Positions 49,596 through 63,293 of a DNA stretch of 64,000 nt are shown here, in pieces. The notes beneath the pieces are model-generated. The model made no database searches. It was not told the DNA's origin and saw nothing but the letters and a program-made list of their open reading frames with translations. Every line of letters starts with the position of its first letter. Position 1 is the first letter of the stretch. Position numbers and translations under genes: made by a program. Source of the stretch: Pampus argenteus (Eukaryota; Chordata; Actinopteri; Scombriformes; Stromateidae); contig CM072879.1 of assembly GCA_036937835.1 (NCBI GenBank), positions 15,493,001 to 15,557,000 on the forward strand, written 5' to 3'.

Positions 49596-49635
<40 letters not shown>

Positions 49636-49927
49636 TATTAAACTTAACTACAAACCAGCAATACTGCAGCACTTGACCTGATTTCAGTGCAACAAATAAA
49701 ATGCTGCATTGGAGTTGAGAGGAAAACGTTGCCTGTTGTATCCTCGCTGTCAGCTCAAAGGACTCTCTTGGTGAATTTGTTACATAAACCCAATGAGGCA
49801 AATTAATGTTGATCTTAGTGCACAAATACACACAATGCTGCACAAAGACACAAGAAAGTGTGAATCTACAGCGATGAGAAGTGATGATAAAGTAAGTAAG
49901 AGCTTGTTATTTTGCAAAGAAATGAGC

Positions 49928-49964
<37 letters not shown>

Positions 49965-52900
49965 ATGGCTCAAATGACACGCTGTGCCTGTGAGACAGTG
50001 ATGTGCTGCAGCCATGAGCCTATATGGGTAATTATAGACACAGCCGGCTCCGATTCTCGCATCTCATCTCCTCAATGAGGCCACCAGGAAGACAGGATAT
50101 ACAACACAAAAGCAGAAATCCTGTGGTGGAGTTTGATGTCATTATTGTGAAACGAGAGACACGAGACGAAATGATGGAAGGATTAAAGGAAACTGATGCA
50201 GGAATGAAAAGGGACAAATGATGAACGGCATCAAAAGAAGGCCAATTGCAAAGTAAGTGTCTTATTGAAAAGGGGTATGATGCTAATTAGCTGGCAAAAC
50301 ACTCGCCTCATCATTCAATTTAAAAGGGCGCTCACTTCAAGGACCGCCTCTGTGATTAAACACATCAAGACACACAAACACACACCTGCTCTGCGAAAGT
50401 CGGCGAGTGGATGCAGTTGAAGTCTCGGAGGCTGTCCCGCAGCACGCGGAGCCGCATGGAGTCCTCGACCACATCGACGCTCTTCAGCTGGAGATCGTTC
50501 ACGGGGTCGAGGGTCGCTATCCCGCCGGGGTTGGCCTCAGCCAATCGCAGGAGCTCCTGGGTCGCCGTGGAGATGGCTTGACCGGGAGGGTCGAGCCTAG
50601 AGGACGAGACAGGACAAGACAATAATAAGAAAATAATCTTGACTCAAGGTCCACTTACTTGCTTTTTCCAGAGATTTCAACAATGTCTCAAGTTCTATCT
50701 CAATCAAAGATACCTGCGCACACAAGCACCTGTTATCACATGATGATATGGAGACTAGATAACTGCATGAAAAAAAAAAAAAGAGACATCGAACATGCTG
50801 TCATGCACACCTGAATCGTGGCTGTTGCCTCTTGTTGTAGTTGTCGATGATCCTGTCGGGAATAACCTTGAGGGTTTTCACTGTGATGGCAGTGATGTCT
50901 TGTAGCTTCAGCTTCTGCACCGTGTGGCTGCAAGGACCTGACAGCGAAAAAACATCATACATGCATTTTACTGCTGTGTAAAAGCAGCAAGAAAATGGTT
51001 AGAAATACAAATCAGTGTTAAGAAAACCAAAGCACGCGTGTCAGTTCGTCCGTCAACCGACCTTCAGGTATGAAGAGAGCCGTGTTGTAGAGGTGAGGGA
51101 AAGCGGCGCTGTCGTTGCCTTTTCCTTCCCCTTCCTCGTTGCCTTTGTCACAGATGATGAGAGCTGTGAAGGTGCGATTCACAGCGTCATTGGACACCTG
51201 GCATGGAGACGAGACGGGAGAAGACATGACGACAAATGTAGGAACAGGCGTACAATGTTCACACAGATACAATGTTTTAAAGCAAAGTGATCCTCCAACA
51301 TGTCCGTGTGGAGTTTGAATATTGTCCTCTTTCAGTTCCTGTAAAAGAAAGTCTCTGTACTGTATGCCATGTTTCTATTCAAGCCTCCATGAAAATCTCA
51401 CACACATACCTGTAGGATAACTCCCAGGGCGTTGAGATGCTGCTTGTTGTTGACTACCAAGACTCGACCCACAGACAGAGCTTTCAGCCCGTTAACAGAC
51501 TCCAGAATAGCGCGCTGAAACAAAAAAATATATATATATACAGGCAGGGAAAATGTAAGAAAAACAAGCAGGACATTGAAGCTGTATGAGTTTGTGCTTC
51601 ATCGTGTCTGTCTGCGTACCTGGAGGGCTTCGGTGGTGGTTCGCAGCTCCGTCACGGTGCGATAATAAGGCACCAGGTCGGACAGCTGGCCGTCTGTGTC
51701 CAGTGGAGGCAGAGACGACAATGTCTGCTTCAAATGGCTGATCCGCTTCTCCTGGGCCTAGAGACGGAAAGCGAGGAGGAGGAGAAAGAAGAAGAAGAAG
51801 AGGGGAGGAAATGGAGACGTTTGTCATGACTCAGTAAACATATGAAAGAGAAGAGCGAGAAGGAGGAACAGTAAGAGTTCGCAGCAACAGAAGGAAGCTG
51901 TAACGGTGATAGAAATTATTTTCAAATTTTCATTCAGCCTCTTTTGTCCTCTTTTCTATGTTTTACATGTACAGTACTGCATTTACGAAGCTATTCCATT
52001 TTGTTGTGCTGGTATGTACTGCTAAGGTTGTATGTTACCTGAGTGTCTCTGTGGCTCTCTGAGAAGCTCCTCCTCATCATGTCGGTCACACGGAGGGCCT
52101 CCACCCGCAGCAGGTTGAGGATCATAGTGTAGGTCAGTCTGAACTGGGACTGGAGGACGGTAGGCTTACCCTGGAGCACACAGAGAGGACAGAGAGTCAA
52201 CAAAAATAAACCTCATTTTCTTTCTTCTGTCTCACAAAACCAACTTAATTTTAATCAACTTTATCAAAACACACACAAACCACTGTGCAAATAAATGTTA
52301 AATTAATAACCCAATAAACCTTCTTCAAAAACACGGCTAAAATAAACAACAAGGCAAAGATCTGCTTCAACAGGTTATAGATACCTTGAAATACTGATCA
52401 GAATATATGTATAAATATATAAACCCAGGTGGCAAACATGGAGGGCCTCACCAGCATCATGACATGAAGATCCGACATGTCGTGAACTCCAGCTTTACAG
52501 AGAATGATGACGGTGCCCGTGGCGTCCAGACCTCTTCTGCCTGCTCTGCCCGCCATCTGAATATATTCACCTGAAAGTACAGGTAAAAACATAAAAGGAG
52601 ATTTCAAAATTCGGTTGTTTCCTCATCTGCGATTCATCCATCGGAGATGAAAGAGCATAATAAATGCTGGTTGAGATGAAAAAGAGGCGCCGTACCAGGC
52701 AGCAGATTTCTAAAGCCGGTGCCGTCGTGTTTCCTGATGCTGTCAAACACCACCGTCCTGGCAGGCATGTTCACTCCCATTGCAAATGTCTCGGTGGCAA
52801 ACAGCACCTGGACGATAGTTTTTAAAGAGCAACATATACTTGCAGGTAAACACGTTGGATCATATAATCGACACTGATTTGATGATGAGAATTATAAAAA

Positions 52901-55900
52901 GAAAATACAGTCCTTCTTTTTTTTTCCACCTTGCTGAACCCGTCTGACTCACCTTTACGAGACCTCGTGAGAAGAGCATCTCTATGACCTCCTTCAGTAT
53001 CGGCAGGATCCCGCTATGATGGACTGCTATTCCTCTCTTCAACAGGTCCCTCATGAGCAGGATCTGATGTGTAAACATCACATGTTGTGGTTGGGTTTTT
53101 TTTTTTATTGTTAATACAACATTAAAAAAAGGTAAACTAAATATACAAACCTGTCAACTTTAATCACAAATTAAGGAAACACGATAGAAGCGGAAACTTA
53201 TGTTAAACAGTTTAGAGTGAGACTCTCAAACAACAGGTGAAACCGGGATCATGGTGCTCATGTATGTTAGCTGTTGATTTACAAATGCTTACTGTGCTTT
53301 AACATAGCTTTTGTAACTCTGTAATATTGTTAAGAAAGGTATAATAAATTAAAAGGTATATAACTCAGGATTAAGATTTCTATCACACAAACGCTCCATT
53401 TGCTTAAATTAGGTTCTGGTGAGATATGGACACTTCATCACACACAGGAAATAATGTCTAACGGTGCCTAACGGTGCCTAACGGTGCCTAATGTTGGCTA
53501 AGTGCCCGTTATGACTACAATCAATGTGGAGGTTTCTCACTTGGATGCAAATAAATGAGGCCCGATCAAGCTCAGGTCAGATCAACCGTACAATATTACA
53601 GTTACAAATGCAGTCATTTAATTAATAAAGCAATTAAATTCAGGACCAAGTAGTCCAACTGTGCAGAAAAGCAAAATTATTTTACATGATTTCTGTCTGT
53701 GATAAAATTCATTTCCCAATGTTGACAATGATCAGTTTATACACTATTATTTGTTATTATCAACCATGGAGGTTGTTCTATAACTGCATTTGTGAGATAC
53801 ACTGTGGATAACTGAAGGTTTGAGGCCAACAGACGGTTCACATTCTTGTTCCAGGTACTGATGTTCTTAAAATTGTTAGTTACAAACACATTAGTGCAAA
53901 AAAACGCACCAAAATAGAGAATATTCTCTCGTCTGTGTTTAATACACGGCGGCAAACGATAATTAAATAATAATATTAAAAAGAAGTTGTTATCATTCAG
54001 TCAATTTGGGATGCTGCCTATGATAAAAGGCTCAGCTGGTTCACCTGAGGCAGCTGTCTGTCTCCCCCTCGGAGGCGACTCAGGCTTTTTTGGAAGAACG
54101 AGTGGATCTCCGCTTTCTCTATAGAGGTGGTCATGTCCATGGAGTCCAGCGAGCGGGCGTTGTCGTCACAGCGCGTCCGAGAGAAGGTGAACGCGACCAC
54201 GGGGGTCTGCTGCCGCTGGGACAGGAAGTGCAGGAGGGTGAGCCACACCGCTCGGTCCTGGAGGATAAGATGCAAATTAATAAACATATTATGGGTAGCT
54301 TTACTGTCTGGTAGAGAAGGAAATGGAGGAAAATACCTGACTCGCTGTGGTGTTGTGAGTAGTGCTTTTTGTGCCAAAAGATTGGGCGTGTTTGCTGGTG
54401 CGTTCCTTCTTGGCATCGACAGCTGAATAGTACCTGAACAATAAATATAATTCGCTTTATGAGAAAGTGGTTTCCTTGTGACTAAAATAACAACAATCTA
54501 GTGAACCATCTGCTCCTTTTACCCTTGAGAAATGAGGAGAAAATATATCATGTAAAAAAAAAAAAGTACCCTTTAGTGAGGAAATTGCTTGCAGCATCCA
54601 CCAGCAGAAACATCTCTTTCTGAGTCTTAGTGCTATTTCCAGTATACAGATAATGCTCTAAAGGCACAGGCCTCTTCAGTGTGCTGATCACGTAAATATG
54701 TCTCTTCTTAATGCGACTGGAGATGGAAGTTTAAGAGGGGAGAGAGGGAAATGTTTAAAAATGCAAATATAAGAATCATGTGTCCCATTTTTAAAAAAAA
54801 TCTATTTTGCGTTTGAGTGTGAAGCACCTACCCGATCCACTCACTAAACTCCAGAGCGTTTGGCACCGTGGCGCTCAGGAGAATGATGCTGACATGATCG
54901 GGAAGCATAATCAAAACCTCCTCCCACACAACACCTCTCTGACGAAACAAAAGGAAAAGGTAAGAGAGGAGAGGAAAATGGTTAGTCTTGATTTTTAACA
55001 GTAAATCTGATAAATGAAGGAAAGCAGAAAGCCGTCTCCTGACCTCTGCGTCGTTGATGTAATGAACCTCGTCGAAGATCACCCACTCCAAGTCTCTGAT
55101 GACCTCTGAGCCGTTGTAAAGCATAGACCTGAGGGAGGCGAGCGAGAAATGTAGAAAACAACAACAACAACAACATGACTAATGTTTGTAACAAACAGGC
55201 TGAGTACCTGAGGATCTCCGTGGTCATGATGAGGCACGATGATTCAGGACTGAGCTGGACGTCACCCGTCAGGAGGCCGACGTCTCCAAAAGTGGTCTTG
55301 AAATCTCTGAACTTCTGATTGGACAAGGCCTTGATGGGGGAGGTGTAGATGGTCCTATCAGAAGACACGGCCGCAAAGAGAGTCAAGATATGATTTGGCG
55401 ATACAAAAAGTAGATAAAAGAAGCATTTTTGAGGTATTACGGAGTCCTACTACATACACATACCACACATCTCTGTTTAGAAAACAAGTATAAAAAGATG
55501 AGCTGACATTTAGACAATAGCATGCCTTCTCCAGAGCTTCAAGTTATTAGATTTATTGTTACCTAAAATTTAGTCTTAGAGTATAGTTTTTGTATTTAAA
55601 ACATTTAAAAAAACTGATTTAAAAGAAAAGATATATACCAAGAGGATATATGAGGTCACATTTAAATCACTGCTTTAAATAAAAGTGGGATCATTTAAAG
55701 CCACCAGTTCTGACTTTGGTGCCTCCCAGTGGTGACGGCAAAAACTGAAAGCAACAGATCAACTAAACCAGCATGCCATCGGTATTTAAAAAGAGCCACA
55801 ATCACATAAAACTCTGCACATAGTGGCTTTAATTGAATTGTAGCAGCATATACACACCTTGTCATGTGTTTCTGTGAGAGGGCGATGGCATACTCGGCCA

Positions 55901-58900
55901 CCACTGTTTTACCAGCTGATGTATGTGCAGCTACAAACACAGAGTCGTGAGCCTCCAGCCTCAGCACAGCCTGTTTCTGGAAAACATCCAGCTCAAACGG
56001 CCACTGGAGCAGAGCAGAGAGAAACAGAGAAACAGAGCAGCTCTTACTGGATGCTAAGCCAGTACGATTCATTACATATACACAGAAACAACACATAAAA
56101 TGGAGAGATCAATCAAGTTTAAAAAAAACAAAAACATTTTGGACAAATTGAACAGAGGCAGAAAAAGACACAAAAGAAAACGTATGTACCTTAAAAGCTG
56201 GGTTGGGGATGCGTTTGTAGAAATCATCGCAGGGTGAAGATATGTCAACAGGAATGGCCCATTTCTTATTTTCCACTGGCTTCTCGTTTGGTTTTGATTT
56301 CTCATCTTTTCCCTTCTCTGGGGGAGAGGAGGATGACACAGCATCCTGAAGGTGGAAAAATAGAAACCAGATTTCAATCCAGCTCATGTCTGGCTAGAGG
56401 TAACAGCCAGACAGTTTAGGTTTTATTAAATTGTAGGGCTGAATTTAGTGTGCAAAGTTAATCCCTCTGATGTGGCGTCCATACTGAATCATTTACTACA
56501 TGCTGAATATCTGTCATAACAGATAAAAAAACCTCTTCTTCGGATGTTACACGTCCGTCTGTGAATCTCATCATGCAAACATTCAGCGATAAACATTTCC
56601 TGCCCACATCCTGATAAATATGATTATTCTAAATGCTCAAAATCTGTAAACTGCAAATGTCCTTTTTTTTCTTTGGTGAATTTATGACCTAATATTAACT
56701 TTACAAACAAGATAATCACAGTTAGTTGACAAACATGGATTTAATGAATGCAAAATTATTTGCTCATCGCTACAACGCCTCCATGAACACAAAAGCAGGT
56801 TGAATTGCAATTTGTTTTAACTCTACAGTGACACCATGATGATACATATTGAAATTTTAAAAAGAAATTAAACTATTCACAGCTGCATATTTATTAGTTT
56901 TGGGTAAAAAATAAAGCATGTCAGTTATTAAAAAGTAAACGTGGTACCTTGATGCCGAGGTCTTCAAGGCTGTTTGTTCTGGGTAGTTTAGGAGCTTCCA
57001 CACTTCCTGTGGTTTCCTCCTTCGCCTCTGCCTCAGGTTGTAAGTCAGGGATGTCATCAAATGTGGACAGGAGGGACATGAGGTTGACCTCTGCCTTTGC
57101 TTTGATGGCATCTTAAATTTGGAAAAAGAAATGAATTGAATAATAATTCATCATTTTAATCCCTGTAAGCAATGATATCACATCACAAACCTTTGTCAGT
57201 GAAGTCCATCCCTGCTGTAAATCCAGGAGGAACTCTGAGTAAATCTGTGGGGGAAAATAACAACCGTAGAGAGCTGAAATAACAGCAGAGGTCTAAACAT
57301 TATTTTACAAAGCTGCAAACAAACAAATAAAAAAGAAAATCACCTTTCTCGAAGTCTATGTCCTCCTCCAGTTCAGATTTCTTCTTGATTTGGTCCAGAG
57401 TAAGTTCCTCCATACCTCCTGTGAAGGTGTAGATGAAAATAAGGTCACGATCACAACCAATATATTGCAAGATAAGGACACAGTAAAGCCTCTTTACTTT
57501 CTCAATTACTCAATTTTCACCTGGCTGGAAGGGGTAGTTGGTGTTGCTCCCTCGAAGGCTCTCTGACGGAGGTCCGGGTTGTCGTTGTAAAGACAGTGAG
57601 TTCTTCGCTGAGAGACCAGTGTTCTCCAATAACACCTAAAGAAGGAAATAAAGAAGGAAAAGACCCATAAACACCTGAATTTATCATTAATTGGTTTAAA
57701 GAGAAACTGCATTGGCCCAAATGAATGATACCTTGGCACCTTCCTCTCACTAAGAGACGATTTCAATTCGTATTTAACATGCTGTTTATGTGAGTTTACC
57801 TCTGTGAAGTCCAGCAGCATCCCGGTGGTTGGATCTCTGACAACAGAGAGTTCAGAGTGAAGCGGAGACGGAGCGCACTTGAGCAGCGAGTCGACTTTAA
57901 CATCTCTCTGAGTCACTCTGGAGAAGACGACAACACGACAGTTACAACTTATTCACACATTATATATATATATGATTTTGTTCTTTGTCTTTTTATTTTT
58001 TTATTCATTTAAAATGACAAGTATAAGTAACTTGCACCCCTTCTCAAGGACATATTGGTGCATATTCTAAAAATACTTCTTAAAATGTATACAGTCAATA
58101 ATATGACTGTCTATAAGAATACATACTTGAGAAACTTCTGAAAGGCAAAGTCTGTGTCGTGTATAGGAAGCCAGGCAGGGTCCTGTAAAAACTGTTTCTC
58201 TACTTCTGTCTCCAGGTTCAGGCTGGTGGGGGGCAGCCCGTGGGGGAGCTGCAGAGAGAAAGATGGGATTAGAAGACAGATACAAGTATTAAACACAAAT
58301 AATGTAAAAAGCGACATGCAAGATTGATTCCTTTAATCACATGTGTTGTAATTGCAACACCGTCAGAAATCTGATCTGATTGTTCCCAAATGTCTTCTGC
58401 AGCTTGAAAAAACATACAGCCAGAGTCATAGAGAACAATCTTCAGCAACAAGACGAACAAGGAGTCCTGCAACAGATAATATGACATTCACAGAGCCCTG
58501 AACTCAACATCATGGAGTCAGTCTGGGATTACATGAAGAGATGGAAGCAACTGAGAAGTACTGTGACAAGCTCTCCAACATGCAGGGACCTGCCATGTAA
58601 AGGAAATCAAGCTCACATTGAATTTTGTGTTATTTCCACTAATCTACTGCAGAGACAGACTAGACAAACATGCAAACAACCCTGGATGTATAGTCTGTAT
58701 TCCTGCTTCATACTGACCGTACTCTGTGGAGCTAAAGGCTGGTCAGGGAGGGGATGTGTGATGAGTTCAAACCTGCCAGAACATCCCATCTCCAGCAGGG
58801 ACAGTGAAAGGTCCATGGGGCCCGCAGGGGGCACATCTGTAGAGAGGAGAGAGAGCATGAATGGACCTAACAAACACAATAAGGCTCCACATCCATTCAG

Positions 58901-59213
58901 GCTGCAAACAAGAAGATCCAACCAAATCCTAACAACAGTTCACGTCTTTTAATTATCTCTATGTGTTCAAGAAAGACTGCACAGACATTATTAAAGCACT
59001 GCTAGATCAGTAATTAATTAAAAATAAATGTGAATGGAGCACTGATTGACAGCAAGCTCGCCCTTTTAGCCACATCATCATCACCACCACACATTAAGCT
59101 GCAGCAGTAGGGGCATGTTAGCAAGATGCAAACCTTTAAAATAGCTATGCTTTTAATGAGCTGAGCTTAACATTTAATAAACGAGCAACTTATAACTTAC
59201 TTATTCTATCCAT
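47598..59213 (-). CDS. skiv2l: SKI2 subunit of the SKI complex, RNA helicase
   Basis: ATP-dependent 3'-5' RNA helicase (SKIC2) that feeds mRNA to the cytoplasmic exosome. Twenty-nine coding exons: 59201-59213, 58718-58836, 58127-58248, 57800-57917, 57521-57635, 57344-57418, 57191-57244, 56948-57111, 56190-56345, 55858-56003, 55208-55354, 55044-55128, 54832-54938, 54570-54716, 54337-54433, 54045-54257, 52953-53063, 52696-52807, 52452-52570, 52039-52170, 51620-51757, 51410-51514, 51062-51197, 50811-50937, 50386-50596, 49482-49592, 48568-48786, 48078-48218, 47598-47798. They total 3741 nt, giving 1246 residues, the human length, in frame throughout. Walker A AHTSAGKT is at about 338-345, DEVH at 429-432, SAT at 460-462 and QMAGRAGRRG at 705-714. 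The arch insertion and C-terminal DSHCT domain follow. The 13-nt first exon encodes MDRI. Exon 2 appears to use a GTCAGT donor, giving APQST|LPHGLPP. The gene is divergent from nelfe. Confidence 0.97.
48852..48908 (+). repeat. 13-bp minisatellite in skiv2l intron
   Basis: CTGGACTCAGTGT is repeated about 4.4 times without mismatch, shortly upstream of the exon 48568-48786 acceptor on the reverse strand. Confidence 0.95.
49598..49632 (-). repeat. TG repeat in a skiv2l 3' splice site
   Basis: Read on the transcribed strand, about 17 TG units are followed directly by TTCAG and exon 49482-49592. The repeat therefore occupies the polypyrimidine-tract position of this acceptor. Confidence 0.9.
49929..49962 (+). 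repeat. TG microsatellite in skiv2l intron
   Basis: Uninterrupted TG run of about 34 bp in the same skiv2l intron as the acceptor-linked repeat at 49598-49632. On the transcribed strand it reads CA. Confidence 0.9.
53458..53492 (+). repeat. 10-bp minisatellite in skiv2l intron
   Basis: CTAACGGTGC is repeated about three times and followed by a degenerate fourth unit, in the intron between exons 54045-54257 and 52953-53063. Confidence 0.9.
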
Positions 59214-59545
59214 GTCCCTTCTCGCAGCTGGGAGCTAAAAGTTTCGTTTACTACCAAGTAGTTGTCGCCTCGGAAGTAGATAAATGTGACAAGCGGAAGT
59301 GGCTATTGAACTAAGCTAACGACAACAAAAAGGCTAAAAGTGGGTCTAAACTGTAAACACGGCAGCTGTTTTTTTTAATACAGAAGTGTGGAAATATATA
59401 GTTTATTGTTATATTCCGGTGGTATATGGTTATATTAATATATTTGTTGTAAAAAAAAAAAAAAGAAGAAGAAGAAGTGAAACGCAACCAACCGCTGTTA
59501 CGTCACATTAACGCGTCGGTGTTTTTGTTGAGGTCGGTGAATCTG
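59214..59545. promoter_or_regulatory. divergent skiv2l/nelfe promoter
   Basis: The skiv2l start codon (59213, reverse) and the inferred end of the noncoding nelfe first exon (donor TCTG|GTAAGA at 59545/59546) are about 330 bp apart. The interval holds ETS-type CGGAAGT at 59271-59277 and GCGGAAGT at 59293-59300, and a CRE-like TTACGTCA at 59498-59505. Mammalian SKIV2L and NELFE are likewise head-to-head, so a shared promoter is the simplest reading. No TATA box is evident. Confidence 0.65.
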
Positions 59546-59846
59546 GTAAGAAAATGAATTAAATATTATCTATTATTAAATGTTTTTTTTAAAGGTGTTG
59601 CTAGATACAGATTTAGGAGTGTTTTATCGTTCAGACAGACAGTTTAGTTTTCGTTTGGTTCTAATCAGCTTCATTCACTTGGAAGTGTTTTGGTTTCTGG
59701 CTAGCTAATAAGCTAGCTCACGTACGCTAGCTGAGAACTAGTTGAATTTTTTTTTTGCAGGCTGTTTTTTTGTTTTTAGGTGTTTATGTAGTGTTATTTA
59801 TCCTGTATTTGTTGCCACTTGTTCATGCTGTTTGTCTGTGTTGTAG
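59546..59846 (+). other. nelfe intron 1
   Basis: Between the inferred noncoding first exon and the acceptor (TTGTAG) at 59846. It contains T-rich tracts and GCTAGC-type motifs near 59700-59735. No coding sequence is recognisable. Confidence 0.5.
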
Positions 59847-59857
59847 CGGCCGTCATC

Positions 59858-62800
59858 ATGGTGGTTTTTCCAAGTTCTTTGACGGAGGAAGAAGAGGCCC
59901 TGCAAAAGAAATATGCCAAACTCAAGAAAAAGGTATTTATGGATTGTGTAATAATATTGACCACATTGAAATAACTGTTATTGTCAGTAAAGACATTTGT
60001 GTATTTAGTAATTTTAATAATAAACGAAACATTTCCTCAGAAAAAGGCACTGCTCGCCCTGAAGAAGCAGAGTTCAACCAATCAGACAAACCAGAGTGGA
60101 CTGAAACGAAGTAAGTGTAACTGTGACTAAACGTAAAAAGCATTTATTTATGTATTTCAGCTCTGAGCTTTACACAGCCAACTAAAAGACACTTAACTCA
60201 CCATCAGCATGTCAGTTGTGGCTACACACTGGTCACAAGAATTAAAAAAAGCAAATGAAAACACAACAATGAAGGTAAATCACCAATATTCAAACCACAA
60301 ATAATAAGTTTGTATCATTAGTGAAATTTTTGGCTACTTAAATATTGGCTATAATGAATAGTGACTAAGAAGAGACACAGAATCAAACATATTGTACACA
60401 TATTTTACTTTACACATTTCCTTCGTCACAGCATTGTCGGACCAACCTGTCGTTGACACGGCGACGGCGACAGAGCAAGCAAAGATGCTGATCAAGTCAG
60501 GCGCCATCAGTGCCATCAAATCAGAAAACAAGAACTCTGGCTTTAAACGCTCTCGAATGCTGGAGATCAAACTCAAGGTGGGATGCAATTTAATATACAG
60601 TATGCACCATTAAGGTTATTAGTGGTGGTGTCAAGAAGGGGACATACAGTGATGTAATGCAATGAAGTGTGCACTTGTTGCCATTATTAATATGTGGAGT
60701 TGCAACAATTAGTTGCCAACTATTAATTTAATCGGCAACTATTTTGCTAATTAATTAATTTGTCTTCTTAAATGTGATTGTTTTCTTGTTTATTTTGTCC
60801 TCTATGATAGTAAACTGAATATCTTTGGGTTGTTGAGTGTTGTGGGACAACATAAGACATTTGTTGGACGTAAGCTTGGACTTTGGAAAACAGCAATCGA
60901 CATTTTTCACAATTTTCTGGTTTGTAGTTGTAGCCCTATTTATTACATACATATTTATTATATTTTAGTATTCATCTGCATAGCATGTATTAATACAAGA
61001 AAGGAGAAAGCACATATTAGAAATTCTACATTATTTCAGCAGATTGTTAAACAGTTTCCTTTCTTTGTTTTGATTGCTCCTGTATTTTCTATTTATTTTT
61101 TTCCTTTTGCGTCACAGGACCCTGAGAAAGGCCAAGTTCCTGCTTTTTTACCATTTCAAAGGAGTGTCTCTACAGATGAAGAGCAACCTGAGGTACACAG
61201 GATTTGCATTCAGAGCTCTTATGAAGAATCTTTGACCTTGCTGACTACAAGTGGTGGTACAAAGAAAGGACATAAATATGTTGTATTATGTATATTTTCA
61301 TACCAAGGTAACCTCAACAATTTGAAATTTGTTTTGTGCTTTTTCTAGTCTGCAAAGAGAGCTCACAGGAAATCTCTGTATGAGAGGTAAATGTTTGAAA
61401 GCCACTAAAATAAGTCAAACAATGTTTCATACACTGAATCTGTGTGACTCTGTGGGTATGACATCATTTCCTCATGTGTCCCTGCAGTTTCGTCAGTTCA
61501 CGTGACCGATACCGGGATGAGGATGATGCAGGTGGCATGTCATCCAACCGTGAGATGGACAGGGACAGAGAGAGAGACCGTGACCGTGAACAGGACAGAG
61601 AGCGGGAGAAAGACAGAGAGAGAGACCGGGCAGGGATGGACAGGGAAAAAGAAAGAGAGAGAGAAAGGGGCAGGGACAGAGACAGGGACCAGGACCGTGA
61701 AAGAGATAGAGAACGAAGCAGAGAACGGGAACGAGACCGTGACACGGACCGGGAGAGAGAACGAGATGGACCGTTCAGACGTGAGTAACCCATCTTCTGC
61801 TGATTACTGTCCTGTAGTTTGCAATTTGCTGTAAACTTCAGAAATCACATCACTAATAGTTAGTCTAAAATAATTTAGGTAAATAATTCTTCTCCTTTTC
61901 TTTTTATTCTCAGGATCAGATTCTTACCCAGAACGGAGAGGGGTGCGGAAGGGGAATACGGTGTATGTTTATGGGTCTGGGCTTGTTGAGGACAGCCTGC
62001 GTTCTGCTTTCGCTCAGCATGGCAACATCATTGACCTCTCCATGGACAACCCACGCAAGTATGGAACAATCAAATTAAGATGTGTGAATATACTGGTCAT
62101 CTTTACCGACTGTATAGTAAATGTCTACTATAATCCATTGTCTACTTTATTATATAGTACACAATCATTTCCATGTGATGCAGTCCTGATTTGTCTTTCC
62201 AGTTGTGCGTTCATCACGTTTGAGAAGATGGAGTCTGCAGACCAGGCTGTAGTTGAGGTTGGTACCAACCTTGATAAAATAATGTAAATAGCGTCTTCCA
62301 AAACACAGCAACAAACAAAGGATTCAGCAAAGAAATAAGAATATACATGGAAATCAGTGTAGAACAGGCCCTCAGCTGACAAGTTAAACAATGAAACTGT
62401 TAGTAGAAATAAATAAATTATGTGTGTGCTGTGCAAAGTAGTCGCACTATTAATGGAAGATGATGCAATTATATAGTCATTCAGTATTATTACAGTAGTT
62501 GTAGTAGTTAAGAAATCATGGATTTTAATCAAATGTTTTGACTTTTGGACAGACAGAAAATTTAATTGTTAATGATCAGTAAGAGTTTGGCCACTTATAG
62601 GAATTGTTTGCATCAACTTTAAAGGTTTACTTTACTTTAATTGCTGCAGAAAAGCTGTGAGTTGTCACACTTGATCCCTGAAATTGTTTTTCAGTTTTTG
62701 TATCCTAAACTATTTTTCTGATTCATTCATCAGCTTTTTGTTTATTAGCTGAATAGTGATGTTCAGTCATATTCATGCAGATGTTCAGTGCAGCCTTTAT

Positions 62801-63293
62801 AACCTGACACATCTCACCATCACTCTGTTGATACACTAACAACTGCCAAGACTTGGTATTAATTTAATTTTAAGTTCATGCATGTGGTTGTTAAAGGGGG
62901 GATTAGATCAGAAAATGTTGGCTTTTTATTCACTTGAAGTTGGAGGATTCCCTGCTCGGGTAGACTAAGCTAAACTAAATCCACCTTGCTGTTTTTGTCT
63001 CACAGTTGAATGGAAGCACAGTAGGAGACATTCACATCAAAGTCAGCATCGCCAGGAAGCAGCCCATGCTGGACGCTGCCACCGGAAAATCTGTCTGGGC
63101 TTCTCTGGGTAAACGCAGCACTGCTACTGTTTGTTTAGACATCGATCAGACCCCCCTGTGTGTCTGCACAGCGTTGACTAAACCTTCACTGCGTCTCTCT
63201 CTCTCTCTTTCTTTCACAGCTGTGCAGAACAGCACGAAAGGCTCCTACAGGGACAAGAGGAACCAAGTTGTATACAGTGAAGATTTCCTGTGA
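59858..63293 (+). CDS. nelfe: negative elongation factor E (RD RNA-binding protein)
   Basis: RNA-binding subunit of the NELF complex, which holds RNA polymerase II in promoter-proximal pausing. Ten coding exons: 59858-59932, 60041-60110, 60432-60577, 61118-61192, 61349-61386, 61488-61780, 61914-62058, 62203-62257, 63006-63108, 63220-63293. They total 1074 nt, giving 357 residues (human 380), in frame. The N-terminal coiled region has LTEEEEALQKKYAKLKKK. Next come DTATATEQAKMLIKSGAISA and FKRSRMLE, both closely matching human NELFE. Residues about 153-229 form the Arg-Asp/Arg-Glu repeat that names the RD protein. The RRM follows, with RNP2 VYVYGS (about 249-254) and RNP1-like NCAFITFEK (about 281-289). 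RKQPMLDAATGKSVW and KGSYRDKRNQVVYSEDFL close the protein; the tail is a few residues shorter than human. It is divergent from skiv2l. Confidence 0.97.

Noticed and set aside
58512..58952. Forward-strand 146-residue frame
   Set aside because: It is antisense to skiv2l exon 2 and intron sequence, with no recognisable domain.
61464..61834. Reverse-strand Arg/Ser/Leu-rich frame and the second forward frame over the nelfe RD exon
   Set aside because: They are shadows of the RD/RE repeat. The accepted nelfe frame splices cleanly at both ends.
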